The notes under the pieces were generated by a model. That model did not search any database, was not told the DNA's origin, and was given only the letters and a program-made list of their open reading frames with translations. A program made the translations under genes and the position numbers. Positions 38,331 through 48,133 of a stretch of 64,000 nucleotides of DNA are shown here, one piece after another. Origin of the DNA: Arthrobacter caoxuetaonis. Lineage in GTDB: Bacteria > Actinomycetota > Actinomycetes > Actinomycetales > Micrococcaceae. Within the stretch, counting starts at the first letter, position 1. Every line of letters begins with the position of its first letter. The stretch lies in contig NZ_CP099466.1 of the NCBI RefSeq assembly GCF_023921125.1, forward strand, positions 2,046,001 to 2,110,000, read 5' to 3'.

Positions 38331-40256
38331 TCACTCCGACGCCGCCTCAACCCGGGACTGCGTCGAAAGCGGTATCTCCTCAATGAACAGGCACAGCACT
38401 CCGCCGGCGGCCACGATGGGCACGCTGAGCAGGAAAATCGGCGGCATGGCCTGCCCGAATGCTGAAGCGATCACTTCCTGGGCCTGCGGCGGCAGGCTCT
38501 GCAGCAGGGCCGGTGTCAGCGAGTTGATGCTCCCTCCGGGAATGGCGTCCGCGGACCCGGCGGGGGCGCCGGCCAGCTGGTCCGTCAGCCGGCTCACGAA
38601 GATGGACCCGAACGCTGCAATGCCGAAGGACGCGCCGATCTGGCGGAAGTAGTTGGCTGAGGAGATCGCCGTTCCCATGGTCCGCGGCGGCACGCTGTTC
38701 TGCACAATCAGGACGAGGTTCTGCAGCAGCGCCCCGATTCCCATGCCCAGGACCGCCATCCCCACGGCCGTGAACCAGTAGGGGGTCTCGGCCGAAATGC
38801 GGGAAAGCAGCAGCAGCCCGCAGATCACCACGGCGCACCCCGCAACGGGGTAGATCTTGTACCGGCCGGTGCGCGAAATCAGCTGGCCCGTGCCAATGGA
38901 GGTCAGCAGCAGCCCTCCCATCATCGGCAGCATCATGAGGCCCGACTGCGTGGCACTGGCCCCGCCCACCATCTGCAGGAAAGTAGGCAGGTAGGAAATG
39001 GTGGAGAACATGGCAATTCCGACGGCGATACCCGCCAGCACCGGCACCAGGAAGTTCCGCATCCGGAACAGGCCCAGAGGCAGGATCGGTTCCGAGGCCC
39101 GGGATTCCGCCCACACGAAGGCGCCCCCGGCCAGCAGGGCAGCAGCGGAGAGGCCCAGGATCTGCGGGCTGGACCACTCATAGGTTGTCCCGCCCCAGCT
39201 GGTCACCAGGATCAGCGCGGTTGAAGCCGCCGCCAGCAGCGCCGCTCCCAGGTAGTCCAGGCGCGGCCGCACCCCGCTGTGCCGCGGCAGGTGCAGGGAG
39301 ATGATGACCACGGCGAGCGCCACCGCGCCGATGGGCACGTTGATGTAAAAGACCCACCGCCAGGACCAGGAATCGGTGATCCAGCCGCCCAGCAGCGGCC
39401 CGCCGACTGAGGCCAGCCCGAACGCGGCACCGATCAGGCCCATGTACCGTCCGCGTTCCCGCGGGGAGACCAGGTCCCCGATGATCGCCTGCGCCCCAAT
39501 CATCAGCCCGCCGCCGCCAATGCCCTGCAGGGCCCGGAAGGCGATCAGCTGGCCCATGCTCTGCGACAGGCCCGAAAGCACCGACCCCAGCAGGAACACG
39601 GCAATCGCGAAGATGAAGATGTTCTTGCGGCCGAACAAGTCACCGAGCTTGCCGTAGATGGGCAGTCCGATCGTCGCGGCCAGGATGTAGGCGGTAACTA
39701 CCCAGGACAGGTGCTCCAGCCCGTTCAGGTCCCCCACGATGGTCGGCAGGGCCGTGGCTACGATGGTCTGGTCCAGCGCTGCGAGCAGGACCGAGAGGAC
39801 AAGGCCGGTGAAAACCAGTATCCGGCCCCGCCGCGCGCCTTCTCCGGCCGGTTCCCCGGGTGCTTCCCCGGGGGTTCCCGATCCGGGTGCACCGGGCCCT
39901 GTCTCCCGGCCGGGAGCTGCGGACATTGCCGATCCGGGTGCCTCCTGGCCGGAGTCACGCCCTCCCGCAGGACGTGCCCCCGGGCTTGCCGCCGAGCGTG
40001 GCTCTATCCAGGGTGTTCGGCCTGCCGAGCCTGTTAAGCCTGCCCGGATGGCACCCTCCCGGGCGGCTGCCTGCCGTTCCTCCGGCGTTTTACGGTGCCG
40101 GGGTTTCCTGGGCCTCCCTGCCCGGTCGGTCCGCAGCGGAACAGCCGGGGAGCCGGCAGGGACCTGGGCCGCGTGCCTGGGGTGCCCGTGTACGCCGGAA
40201 ACTTCAGTGCCGCCGTCGTGGGCCGGGACTGCCGGGTGTGCACCGGGGCGGACCAT
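38331..40256 (-). CDS. DHA2-family MFS drug exporter with long N-terminal extension
   Basis: 641 residues if started at the ATG that overlaps the previous stop (TGATG), with GGGGAGG 10 bases before it. The first 140 residues are Pro/Gly/Arg-rich and look disordered. Then 14 membrane segments follow with [18 protein letters not shown] (motif D1 of DHA2), GKLGDLFGRKNIF (motif A) and [26 protein letters not shown] (motif C). An internal ATG at 39926 would remove most of the extension. Likely exports drugs or toxic compounds by proton antiport. Very similar to the upstream paralogue. Confidence 0.82.
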   Translation of the reverse strand: MVRPGAHPAVPAHDGGTEVSGVHGHPRHAAQVPAGSPAVPLRTDRAGRPRKPRHRKTPEERQAAAREGAIRAGLTGSAGRTPWIEPRSAASPGARPAGGRDSGQEAPGSAMSAAPGRETGPGAPGSGTPGEAPGEPAGEGARRGRILVFTGLVLSVLLAALDQTIVATALPTIVGDLNGLEHLSWVVTAYILAATIGLPIYGKLGDLFGRKNIFIFAIAVFLLGSVLSGLSQSMGQLIAFRALQGIGGGGLMIGAQAIIGDLVSPRERGRYMGLIGAAFGLASVGGPLLGGWITDSWSWRWVFYINVPIGAVALAVVIISLHLPRHSGVRPRLDYLGAALLAAASTALILVTSWGGTTYEWSSPQILGLSAAALLAGGAFVWAESRASEPILPLGLFRMRNFLVPVLAGIAVGIAMFSTISYLPTFLQMVGGASATQSGLMMLPMMGGLLLTSIGTGQLISRTGRYKIYPVAGCAVVICGLLLLSRISAETPYWFTAVGMAVLGMGIGALLQNLVLIVQNSVPPRTMGTAISSANYFRQIGASFGIAAFGSIFVSRLTDQLAGAPAGSADAIPGGSINSLTPALLQSLPPQAQEVIASAFGQAMPPIFLLSVPIVAAGGVLCLFIEEIPLSTQSRVEAASE

Positions 40257-41935
40257 CAGCGTTTTGCCTCCCCGCCGAGCTGCACGTTTGCCTCTGTGGC
40301 CAGGGGAATCTGCCGGATAAAAAGTGTCAGCACGAACGCCGCTCCCAGTGCGGGGATTCCGAGCAGGAAGATCGGCGGCAGGGCGGTTGCAAAGGCATCG
40401 GCGATGAAGTCCCGCGCCGGGGCCGGCAGCGCCTTCAGCTGCTCGGGGCTGATGGAGTTCACTCCCCTGCTGGTCACCCCGCGCACGGCATCAGGGGCGT
40501 TGGCCACCTCATCGTTGAGCCGGGAGATAAACACGGAGCCGTAGATGGCGATTCCCAGCGTTCCGCCGATTTGCCGGAAGTAGTTCGCGGAGGAAACCCC
40601 TGTGCCCATGTTCCGGGGCGGAACACTGTTCTGCACAATCAGCACCAGGTTCTGCATCAGCGCGCCAATTCCCAGGCCGAGTACGAACATGCCCAGGGCA
40701 GTAAACCAGTACGGCGTTTCCGCGGAGATGCGTGAGAGCAGCAGCAGCCCCAGGATCATCACCAGCGATCCCAGGACCGGATAGCTCTTGTAGTGTCCGG
40801 TGCGGGAGATGAGCTGGCCGGTCCCGATGGAACTGAGCAGCAGGCCGGCCGTCATAGGCAGCATCATCAGCCCCGAGTCTGTGGCGCTGGCTCCGTTGAC
40901 CATCTGGAGGAAGGTCGGCAGGTAGGAGATGCTGCCAAACATCGCCAGCCCGACGGCGAGCCCCACCAGCGTGCACACCACGAAGTTGCGGATCTTGAAC
41001 AGCCGCAGTGGAAGGATCGGCTCGGAAGCCCGCAGCTCTACGGGGATGAACACGGCAATGGCGATCAGGGCTGCTGCGCCGAGGCCCAGGATGGTCGGGG
41101 ACGTCCAGGCGTACGTGGTTCCGCCCCAGCTGGTAATGCCCACCAGTGCCGCACTGGCGAAGGCGAGCAGGATGGCGCCGGGGTAGTCCAGCTTGATTCC
41201 GGCTGCGCTGCGCTTGGGCAGGTGGAGGGAGGTGATGATCAGCGCCAGGGCAATGGCTCCAAGCGGCAGGTTGATGTAGAAAACCCACCGCCATGACCAG
41301 TACTGGGTCAGGTAGCCGCCAAGCAGCGGTCCGCTGACCGAGGCGACTCCAAATGCAGCGCCGATCAGTCCCATGTATTTTCCGCGCTCGCGGGCGGGGA
41401 CGATGTCCCCGATGATTGCCTGCGCACCGATGATCAGTCCGCCGCCGCCCACGCCCTGCAGCGCCCGGTAGGTGATCAGCTCTGCCATGCTGTGCGCCTG
41501 GCCGGAGAGCGCCGATCCGATGAGGAAGACGATGATCGCGAAGATAAAGATGTTCTTGCGGCCCAGCAGGTCACCGAGCTTGCCGTAGATGGGCAGCCCG
41601 ATTGTGGAAGTCAGCAGGTAGGCGGTGATGACCCAGGACAGATGGTCCAGTCCCTGCAGGTCGCCCACGATCGTGGGAAGGGCGGTGGAGACGATGGTCT
41701 GGTCCAGGGCCGAGATCAGCACGGCCATGATCAGGCCGGAAAATACCAGCACGATCTGCCGCCGGCTATGCGGTGACGGGGCTGGTGTGCCGTGCTGGCC
41801 GGTCGGTCCAGGGGGCTCCGCGGCAGCAGATGCGGGCGGGAGACGGTAGGACGACGCCGGCGACCCAAGATCAGTGGCGGCGCGGGCCCCCGTATGGGTC
41901 GCTTCGGCTCCATGGGCAGTAAATCGAGCGGCCAA
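40256..41935 (-). CDS. DHA2-family MFS drug exporter
   Basis: 559 residues from TTG 41935, chosen because a perfect AAGGAGG lies 5 bases before it; an ATG further upstream at 42019 has no such site. 14 membrane segments; [31 protein letters not shown] and [26 protein letters not shown] are the family motifs. First gene of a tandem pair that probably arose by duplication. No TetR or MarR regulator gene is adjacent. Confidence 0.87.
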   Translation of the reverse strand: MAARFTAHGAEATHTGARAATDLGSPASSYRLPPASAAAEPPGPTGQHGTPAPSPHSRRQIVLVFSGLIMAVLISALDQTIVSTALPTIVGDLQGLDHLSWVITAYLLTSTIGLPIYGKLGDLLGRKNIFIFAIIVFLIGSALSGQAHSMAELITYRALQGVGGGGLIIGAQAIIGDIVPARERGKYMGLIGAAFGVASVSGPLLGGYLTQYWSWRWVFYINLPLGAIALALIITSLHLPKRSAAGIKLDYPGAILLAFASAALVGITSWGGTTYAWTSPTILGLGAAALIAIAVFIPVELRASEPILPLRLFKIRNFVVCTLVGLAVGLAMFGSISYLPTFLQMVNGASATDSGLMMLPMTAGLLLSSIGTGQLISRTGHYKSYPVLGSLVMILGLLLLSRISAETPYWFTALGMFVLGLGIGALMQNLVLIVQNSVPPRNMGTGVSSANYFRQIGGTLGIAIYGSVFISRLNDEVANAPDAVRGVTSRGVNSISPEQLKALPAPARDFIADAFATALPPIFLLGIPALGAAFVLTLFIRQIPLATEANVQLGGEAKR

Positions 41936-42234
41936 TGACGCCTCCTTGGAAGGTCCTCCGTGGATGGTCCGGAACCAAAACCCACTAACCATCAGACGCC
42001 CGCCATCCTGCCAAGTCAACGGTCGGCGGAGGCCCTTGGACCCGAATACTGCACGGACCGGCAGGCATCGCCGCTGCGGAGGGCACGAACTTCCGCAGCC
42101 GGGATCTGCTCCATGCCTCCGGCATTGTTCCGCGGGTATGACGGGCGCAAACTTGCACTAACCGCGGACCGGCCATGACGTCGAAGCCGCACGGGATCCC
42201 CTCTTCCTACCGGGTGCGCCATGAACTGGACAAC

Positions 42235-43275
42235 ATGAACCGGACAATGAGCATCATTTTCCGTGCCATCCCCCTTCTCATGGGTGCGGTCTGCCTGTCT
42301 TACGGCCTCTACATCCTGGCCGGGCCCGACGACGCCGATCACTTTATTGCCGGACACGTCACCGTGGGGCTGAGCGCCATTTGTTATGCCCTGTTCACGA
42401 CTGCGGCAACCATTATCAGGCAGCTCATCAACCGTTACGGGCGCGTGTGGGAGGTCATCCTGCCCCTATCCGGCTACGTGGCCGCTGCCGCCGCCATCCT
42501 CTGGGGCATAGTTCTGGCGAACCGGGACAACACCCCGGAGAACCTCACCGCAGGCTTCGTCGTGATCGGCGTAGGCTTGGTCGCCGCCTGCGTCAGCACC
42601 GTAGCGGCCGCATCCACAAAGTTCACGCTGATCCAGTCGGCACAGCTGCTTGAGCCGTTGGGCGGCCCGCCGGAGGGTGCCCATACCCGCGCCGTTGGGA
42701 CGGCGCTGATCATCGTTCCGGGTGCCGCCGCTGCCGCCGGTTTCTCCCTGGCCACCGGCCTGCTGCTGCGCGGAGACATCCCCGGGTTCGTCGCAGGACA
42801 CGTTCTGATAGGCCTGTCGGCGATCTGCACGTCGCTGATATCCCTCGTCGCGAGCATCGTGCGCCAGGTGCGCAACGTGTTCAGCGACGGCGAGCGTTTC
42901 GCCTGGGCCTGGCTCGTCGGTGCCGCGGGCATGGTCAACCTGCTCCTCGGGCTCTTTGTGCTGTTCAGCTCAAACGAGCCCTACCGGCTGGCACCGGGAT
43001 GTGTGCTGATCGGCCTTGGGCTGATCTGCTTCAGCATTCTCTCGAAGGTGCTGCTGCTCGCGCTCGTCTGGCGGCGCACGTTTGCCCTCGCCAACCGCAT
43101 CCCGCTCATGCCCATCGGAACAGCGCTCACCTGCCTGTTCTTCGCCGCGTTCCTTTTTGAAGCCGCAGGCACGGAACCGGCGTTCTTTGTCGGCGCGCAC
43201 GTCCTGGTTGGACTCGGAGCTGTCTGCTTCACGCTCTTCTCAATCGTGTCGATCCTGGAAGAGGGAACGTCCTAG
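42235..43275 (+). CDS. DUF2776 (YhiM-like) membrane protein
   Basis: 346 residues with about ten hydrophobic segments. The repeated phrase AGHVxxGLSAICxxLxxxxATIxRQ (near residues 40 and 205) and FRAIPLLMG at the start resemble E. coli YhiM. I chose the ATG at 42235 because the family begins shortly before that motif; an in-frame ATG at 42175 adds 20 residues, and neither has a strong ribosome site. It diverges from the exporter pair across about 300 bases in which I see no other gene. Function unsettled; YhiM has been linked to acid tolerance in E. coli. Confidence 0.72.
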   Translation: MNRTMSIIFRAIPLLMGAVCLSYGLYILAGPDDADHFIAGHVTVGLSAICYALFTTAATIIRQLINRYGRVWEVILPLSGYVAAAAAILWGIVLANRDNTPENLTAGFVVIGVGLVAACVSTVAAASTKFTLIQSAQLLEPLGGPPEGAHTRAVGTALIIVPGAAAAAGFSLATGLLLRGDIPGFVAGHVLIGLSAICTSLISLVASIVRQVRNVFSDGERFAWAWLVGAAGMVNLLLGLFVLFSSNEPYRLAPGCVLIGLGLICFSILSKVLLLALVWRRTFALANRIPLMPIGTALTCLFFAAFLFEAAGTEPAFFVGAHVLVGLGAVCFTLFSIVSILEEGTS

Positions 43276-43297
43276 CGGCAGGTCGGGGAGCTGCTGC

Positions 43298-43924
43298 TCA
43301 GCCGGCAAATTCAATACCGTCCGCCGGACGCGGCCTGGTGAGCCAGTAGCGGGACCCATCCGGGCTGCGGCGGAGGATTCCTTCATCGACCATGGCCCGC
43401 CGGAACATTGCCGGGTCCGTGGTGAAGGCGGCGAGCCTCCCGGTGACCTCGGCTTCCGTCAGCCGGGCACGGCCGGGAGGACCTGCCGCACTGCCGGGGC
43501 CGGCGTCGGCCGTTTCCGGGCCCTGCGCACCGGCGCCGAGGGCACCGTACCGTGAGAAGACCTCACCGGCCAGATAGTGCAGGACTTCCAGGCGGTCGGC
43601 CCGTTTGGAGGGCAGGCTGCCTGAGCTTGACGGGCCCAGGTGCCGCAGCGGGGACTCATCCCTGGGCGCCCGGTCCGCAGCGAGCAGGCGGGAGAAGACC
43701 TCCGGGACAGGATGCAGGCCGTCCTGCCCGTCCCGGACCAGCCCCGCCTTCATCAGGACGTCCAGCGACTTCGTTCCGGCACGGTCCAGATCGCGGCCGG
43801 AGAGGGGTTCGCCCTGCCCTGCCGCGGTGATGATCCGGCCATACAGGTCCAGCCTGCGCGAATCTGCGAGCGCAGCAGCCGCCGCTTTCCATCTGGAACT
43901 GCCGGCTGTGCCTGGATCTTTCAA
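43298..43924 (-). CDS. DUF2087-domain protein
   Basis: 208 residues, TTG start with AAAGG upstream. The N-terminal half resembles a helix-turn-helix (RRLDLYGRIITAAGQGEPLSGRDL...LDVLMKAGLVR). The C-terminal DUF2087 has RLEVLHYLAGEVFSRYG and LTEAEVTGRLAAFTTDPAMFRRAMVDEGILRRSPDGSRYW. A 25-residue Gly/Ala/Pro-rich insertion splits the DUF2087 domain. Probably a regulator; no target is apparent. Convergent with the DUF2776 gene. Confidence 0.7.
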   Translation of the reverse strand: MKDPGTAGSSRWKAAAAALADSRRLDLYGRIITAAGQGEPLSGRDLDRAGTKSLDVLMKAGLVRDGQDGLHPVPEVFSRLLAADRAPRDESPLRHLGPSSSGSLPSKRADRLEVLHYLAGEVFSRYGALGAGAQGPETADAGPGSAAGPPGRARLTEAEVTGRLAAFTTDPAMFRRAMVDEGILRRSPDGSRYWLTRPRPADGIEFAG

Positions 43925-44039
43925 CTGCGGTGCCTTTCAAGCCATATGGATGCGGATATTTGTGCGGCCGGCGCCTGTCCGGGCCATGATCTGTGACGTA
44001 GCCTACTGCAACAGGAATCGGGACCGAGGGGAGCTGCGC

Positions 44040-45341
44040 ATGGAGTCGTGCTATCCCGTGCGCTCCTTCGCGGCTGCGTCCGTAGCGGCAGCAGGCAGCG
44101 CGGTTGCGGAGCTTGCTTCCCGCATCTCCGGCCTGCCGGTCTACGCTGAGGCCCTCCCGGATCTTTCCCGTGCCTGGTTCGGCGGCTCCTTCCGCCCTGC
44201 CGGATGGGAGGTTCCGCCGCCCTGGGATCCCCTCTCCCGTGACTACCCGTGTACAGACGGCTGGGTACGGCTGCATACCAACGCCCCTCATCACCGCAGG
44301 GCTGCGCTCGCAGTCCTGGGCCTGCCCGCGGATGCCGGCCCGGAGACGGCGGCGGTGGCCGTCAGCGCATGGAAAGGCGGGGAACTTGAAGAAGCCGTGG
44401 TGGAAGCCGGCGGCTGTGCGGCCCGGCTGCGGACGGTGGAACAGTGGCAGGCACATCCGCAGGGACAGGCTGTCCGGGCCGAACCCCTCATCGGCTGGAC
44501 CCGGCGCGCCGCGCAGCTGCCCGTTGAAACGACTGGGTCCCCTGAACGGCCGCTGGACGGTGTCCGGGTCCTGGATCTTACCCGCGTCATCGCCGGACCG
44601 GTGGCTACCAGGTTTCTTGCCGGATTCGGTGCCCGGGTCCTGCGCGTTGATCCGCCCGGCTGGCAGGAGCCGGCACTGGAAGCGGAGATGACGGTGGGCA
44701 AGAGCTGTACCCGGCTGGACCTCCGTACGCCCGGCGGTGCTGCGAAGGTCCGCGAGCTGATCTCAGCCGCAGACCTGGTGGTGCACGGCTACCGTCCCGG
44801 TGCCCTGACCGGACTGGGACTGGACGAACACCGCCTCCAGCAGCTGTGCCCCGGCGTCGTAACCGTGGCGGTCAATGCCTGGGGCTGGACCGGGCCGTGG
44901 CGCGGCCGCCGGGGTTTTGATTCCCTGGTGCAGACGGCGTCGGGAATCGCCGACGCCGGCATGGCCTGGTCTGCGGCGGGTGCGCCGCGGCCGCTGCCGG
45001 TCCAGGCGCTGGACCACGCCACCGGGTATCTGGCTGCAGCGGCAGCCGTTCGGGCCTGGTCCCGGCGGCTGGACGGGGAGGTGTATGCAGCTAGGCTCTC
45101 CCTGGCCCGGACAGCGGCGGAACTGCAGCGTGCTGCGGAGGCCCGCCGTCCGGTGCCCCCGCCCTGGGAGTTCCCGAAGGAACCGTCCGCCCCCGCCCTG
45201 CCGCGGACGGCGGAGCAGACGTACTGGGGACCCGGCGAGCGCCTGGCACCGCCCGTTGTCTTCAGTTCGGTAGGACCGGTTCCCGTCATGAAGTGGGAGC
45301 TGCCCGCGGCACCGCTGGGATCAGCGCCCGCGGCCTGGTAG
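44040..45341 (+). CDS. CaiB/BaiF-type CoA transferase with permuted halves
   Basis: 433 residues; GGGGAG lies 7 bases before the ATG. Residues 170-345 match the usual N-terminal part of class III CoA transferases: PLDGVRVLDLTRVIAGPVATRFLAGFGARVLRVDPPG, then GRRGFDSLVQTASGIA and ALDHATGY with Asp325 at the catalytic Asp position. Residues 72-150 (TDGWVRLHTNAP, AGGCAARLRTVEQWQAHPQGQAV) match what normally comes after that core. The order therefore looks circularly permuted. It may transfer CoA between acids, or be an inactive relative. Substrate unknown. Confidence 0.75.
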   Translation: MESCYPVRSFAAASVAAAGSAVAELASRISGLPVYAEALPDLSRAWFGGSFRPAGWEVPPPWDPLSRDYPCTDGWVRLHTNAPHHRRAALAVLGLPADAGPETAAVAVSAWKGGELEEAVVEAGGCAARLRTVEQWQAHPQGQAVRAEPLIGWTRRAAQLPVETTGSPERPLDGVRVLDLTRVIAGPVATRFLAGFGARVLRVDPPGWQEPALEAEMTVGKSCTRLDLRTPGGAAKVRELISAADLVVHGYRPGALTGLGLDEHRLQQLCPGVVTVAVNAWGWTGPWRGRRGFDSLVQTASGIADAGMAWSAAGAPRPLPVQALDHATGYLAAAAAVRAWSRRLDGEVYAARLSLARTAAELQRAAEARRPVPPPWEFPKEPSAPALPRTAEQTYWGPGERLAPPVVFSSVGPVPVMKWELPAAPLGSAPAAW

Positions 45342-45354
45342 CCGGCGAACCGGG

Positions 45355-45696
45355 CTAGCTGCGGCTGAAAGCGTCCAGTTTTGCCTGCGTTTCGTCTTCG
45401 CGCCGGGTGCGCAGCTCGTAGTCGATGAAAGCGTCGATCATGGCGCGGTAGGTCTTTTCCACGACCGTGGAGTCCTGTTCCTGTGCTTCGGCGGCTTCCC
45501 GCACGTGATTGATGACTTCCTCTACGCGGTCCCGGGCGCGGACCTGGGCGTCGTCGTCCTTCAGGCCCCCGGCAAGCCGGACCAGGCGTTCGCGGCGCCA
45601 GATCAGCGCAACAATTTCTTCGTCGATCTCGTCAATGGCCGTGCGCACGGCCCCAAGCTGTTCGGTAGTCGGGTCTGTTTCCACTGTTTCTCCCAT
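45355..45696 (-). CDS. AroQ-type chorismate mutase
   Basis: 113 residues, all-helical. VRTAIDEIDEEIVALIWRRERLVRLAGGLK, ARDRVEEVINHVREAAE and VVEKTYRAMIDAFIDYELR follow the three helices of the family, with the Arg, Lys and Glu residues that bind chorismate. It converts chorismate to prephenate for Phe/Tyr synthesis. A stand-alone short protein like this could also be a PchB-like isochorismate-pyruvate lyase. The open frame continues upstream, but family similarity starts here. Ten bases downstream of the MMPL gene. Confidence 0.82.
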   Translation of the reverse strand: MGETVETDPTTEQLGAVRTAIDEIDEEIVALIWRRERLVRLAGGLKDDDAQVRARDRVEEVINHVREAAEAQEQDSTVVEKTYRAMIDAFIDYELRTRREDETQAKLDAFSRS

Positions 45697-45706
45697 AGGT
45701 TCGAGT

Positions 45707-47932
45707 TTACCGGGACCCCGCTGCGGCCTTGCCCTGCTCCGCGGGCCGGCCGAGTTTCGAGGGCCACCAGATCCGCGGGCCGATGTCGTAGGACAGAGCG
45801 GGAACCAGCAGGGAGCGCACCACCAGGGTGTCCAGCAGCACCCCGAAGGAGACAATGAACGCCAGCTGTGCCAGGAACAGCACGGGGATCACACCCAGCG
45901 CGGCGAACGTCGCCGCGAGCACAATCCCGGCTGAGGTGATCACCCCGCCGGTGATCATCAATCCGCGGATCACTCCGTCCCTGGTTCCGTGGCGGATGCT
46001 CTCCTCCCGGACCCGGGTCATCAGGAAGATGTTGTAGTCCACGCCCAGGGCCACCAGGAAAATAAACCCGTACAGCGGAACTGCCGGGTCCGCACCCGGG
46101 AAGTCCAGGACGTAGTTGAACAGCAGCGCCGAAATGCCGAGGGTGGCTCCGAAGGAGAGCATGACGGTGAGGATCAGCAGTACCGGGGCAAGGATCGCGC
46201 GCAGCAGCAGCATCAGCAGGAACAGGATGACTACCAGTACCACCGGGATGATCAGGTTCCGGTCATGGAGGGCGGCGTCATTGGTGTCCACGTTGGTGGC
46301 CGTGGTGCCGCCAACCAGGACACCCTCGTCTTCCGAGAGGTCCGAACGCAGATCGCGCACCGTGTCTTCGGCTCCGGGCGAATCGGCGTCCTGGGTCAGG
46401 GTGGCCTCCAGCAGCACCTTCCCGTCCACCGTCTTGGGCGCAGCGGACTCGGCGCCGGGGATCGGCGGCACCTGAACGCCGTCGGAAGTTACCGGAAGCT
46501 GACCGGCCGGGGTGCCGCTGGCCGCGACGGTCACGGAATTGATGTTCGGGTTGGCCAGCACTGTGTTGGCCACGGCCTGCAGCTCATCCTGCGGTGCGAT
46601 GATCAGCACCGGGCTGCCGGAGCCCGAGGGGAAATGCTCGCCCAGTGCTTCCTGGCCGTCCGCTGATTGCGTCTCGCCCAGCACAAAGTCGCTCTGCGGC
46701 ACCCCGCTGGCCCGGAACTGCACAGTGCCGATGGCCGCTATAGCCAGGACAACTGCGCAGATAAGCCAGGTACGCCGCGGGTGGGCCCTGATGATCCGGG
46801 CTGTCCGCGCCCAGAGTCCCTTGGACTCGTGGTCGAGCTCGGCGTGCCCTGAGCCGACCGCGGGGCGGCGGGGCCAGAAGGCCGCCCGGCCGAAAACGAA
46901 CAGCAGGGCCGGGAGCAGCGTCATAGCCGACAGGAAGGAGAAGGCAATGCCAATCGAAGCGACCGGTGCCAGTGCCTTGTTGGAATTCAGGTCGCTCAGC
47001 AGCAGGCACAGCAGGCCTGCGATCACGGTCGCGGCAGAAGCCAGCACCGGTTCGAACGTTCCCTTCAACGCAGCCCAGGTTGCCGTCCAGCGGTCCCGGT
47101 GATCGCGCAGCGATTCCCGGTACCGCGAGACATAGAGCAGCGAATAATCCGTGGCTGCACCAATGCCCAGAATGAAAAGAATGCCCTGGACCTGCCCGTT
47201 GATGCTCAGCAGGTCCGCGTCTGCCAGCCAGTAGACCACCAGGATCGCGGCAGACAGGGCGAAGATCGAGGTCAGCAGCACAAGGATAGGCAGCAGCGGC
47301 GATCGGTAGACAATGATCAGGATGAGCAGGACAGCGCCCACCGCGACCAGGAGCAGTGTCCCGTCGATCCCGCCAAAAGCATCGGAGATGTCTGCCAGCT
47401 GCCCGGCTGGGCCCGTGACATACCCGGACAGGTCCTGGGGCTGGCCGTCGGCTATGACGCTGCGCAGGTTTTCCACCGTCGCGGCGGCCTCAGAGTCATC
47501 CGCCACGGGCACGAACAGTTCGGCAGCCTTGCCGTCCTCGGAATACTGGACCGGGGAAACACTCCCGTCCACTCCCTGGGTGCCTGCGAGCGCCTGCGTC
47601 CGGTCCTCAATGAACGTTTTGTCCGCGTCCGTCAGTCCGGCGTCGTTGACGAAAATCACGACTGCTGGAATCGCGTTGCTGTCGCTGAACTGCGCCTGCA
47701 GGTCTGCGACCTGCGTGGAAGCACTGCTGGCGGGAAGATAGGACGACTGGTCGTTTTCGGTGACTTCGCTGATCTTCCCGAAGTACGGACCGCCGATCCC
47801 GCCCACCACGAACCAGACAATAATCAGCACCACGGGAATGAGGATGCGCAGCCAGGCCGGGGGCCCTGGCCTGGCTGAGTCTGCATCAGGGCGCTCGTGT
47901 GGGCCGGGGTTCGGGGAGATCGCTGTGCTCAT
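45707..47932 (-). CDS. MMPL-family RND-type exporter
   Basis: 741 residues in two repeats, each with one membrane segment, an extracytoplasmic domain and a block of five membrane segments. GIGAATDYSLLYVSRYRE in the first half and LGVDYNIFLMTRVREES in the second are the paired proton-relay motifs of MMPL proteins. The family exports lipids, drugs or peptides. No lipid-synthesis genes nearby, so substrate is unknown. Confidence 0.9.
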   Translation of the reverse strand: MSTAISPNPGPHERPDADSARPGPPAWLRILIPVVLIIVWFVVGGIGGPYFGKISEVTENDQSSYLPASSASTQVADLQAQFSDSNAIPAVVIFVNDAGLTDADKTFIEDRTQALAGTQGVDGSVSPVQYSEDGKAAELFVPVADDSEAAATVENLRSVIADGQPQDLSGYVTGPAGQLADISDAFGGIDGTLLLVAVGAVLLILIIVYRSPLLPILVLLTSIFALSAAILVVYWLADADLLSINGQVQGILFILGIGAATDYSLLYVSRYRESLRDHRDRWTATWAALKGTFEPVLASAATVIAGLLCLLLSDLNSNKALAPVASIGIAFSFLSAMTLLPALLFVFGRAAFWPRRPAVGSGHAELDHESKGLWARTARIIRAHPRRTWLICAVVLAIAAIGTVQFRASGVPQSDFVLGETQSADGQEALGEHFPSGSGSPVLIIAPQDELQAVANTVLANPNINSVTVAASGTPAGQLPVTSDGVQVPPIPGAESAAPKTVDGKVLLEATLTQDADSPGAEDTVRDLRSDLSEDEGVLVGGTTATNVDTNDAALHDRNLIIPVVLVVILFLLMLLLRAILAPVLLILTVMLSFGATLGISALLFNYVLDFPGADPAVPLYGFIFLVALGVDYNIFLMTRVREESIRHGTRDGVIRGLMITGGVITSAGIVLAATFAALGVIPVLFLAQLAFIVSFGVLLDTLVVRSLLVPALSYDIGPRIWWPSKLGRPAEQGKAAAGSR

Positions 47933-48133
47933 GGGCCTCGTCGCATTCTCGCGAGAGCGCGGGTTGGCTCAAACCGGCCATCACCCCGCCCGTGGACGTG
48001 CACTGCCGCCTTCCATGAGAGACCTTCCGGTCCCGCCGCGTCAACAGGCTGCAGGACGGATCCCTCTCCCGGCGGGATGAAACCTCTTCGCCATATTCTG
48101 GGTTTGATGCCGGTTCAGTGGCAGGATCAGTAC

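Noticed and set aside
47040..47060. Fourth LexA-like site (TTCGAACGTTC)
   Set aside because: It is inside the MMPL coding region and lacks the four-base spacer between half-sites.
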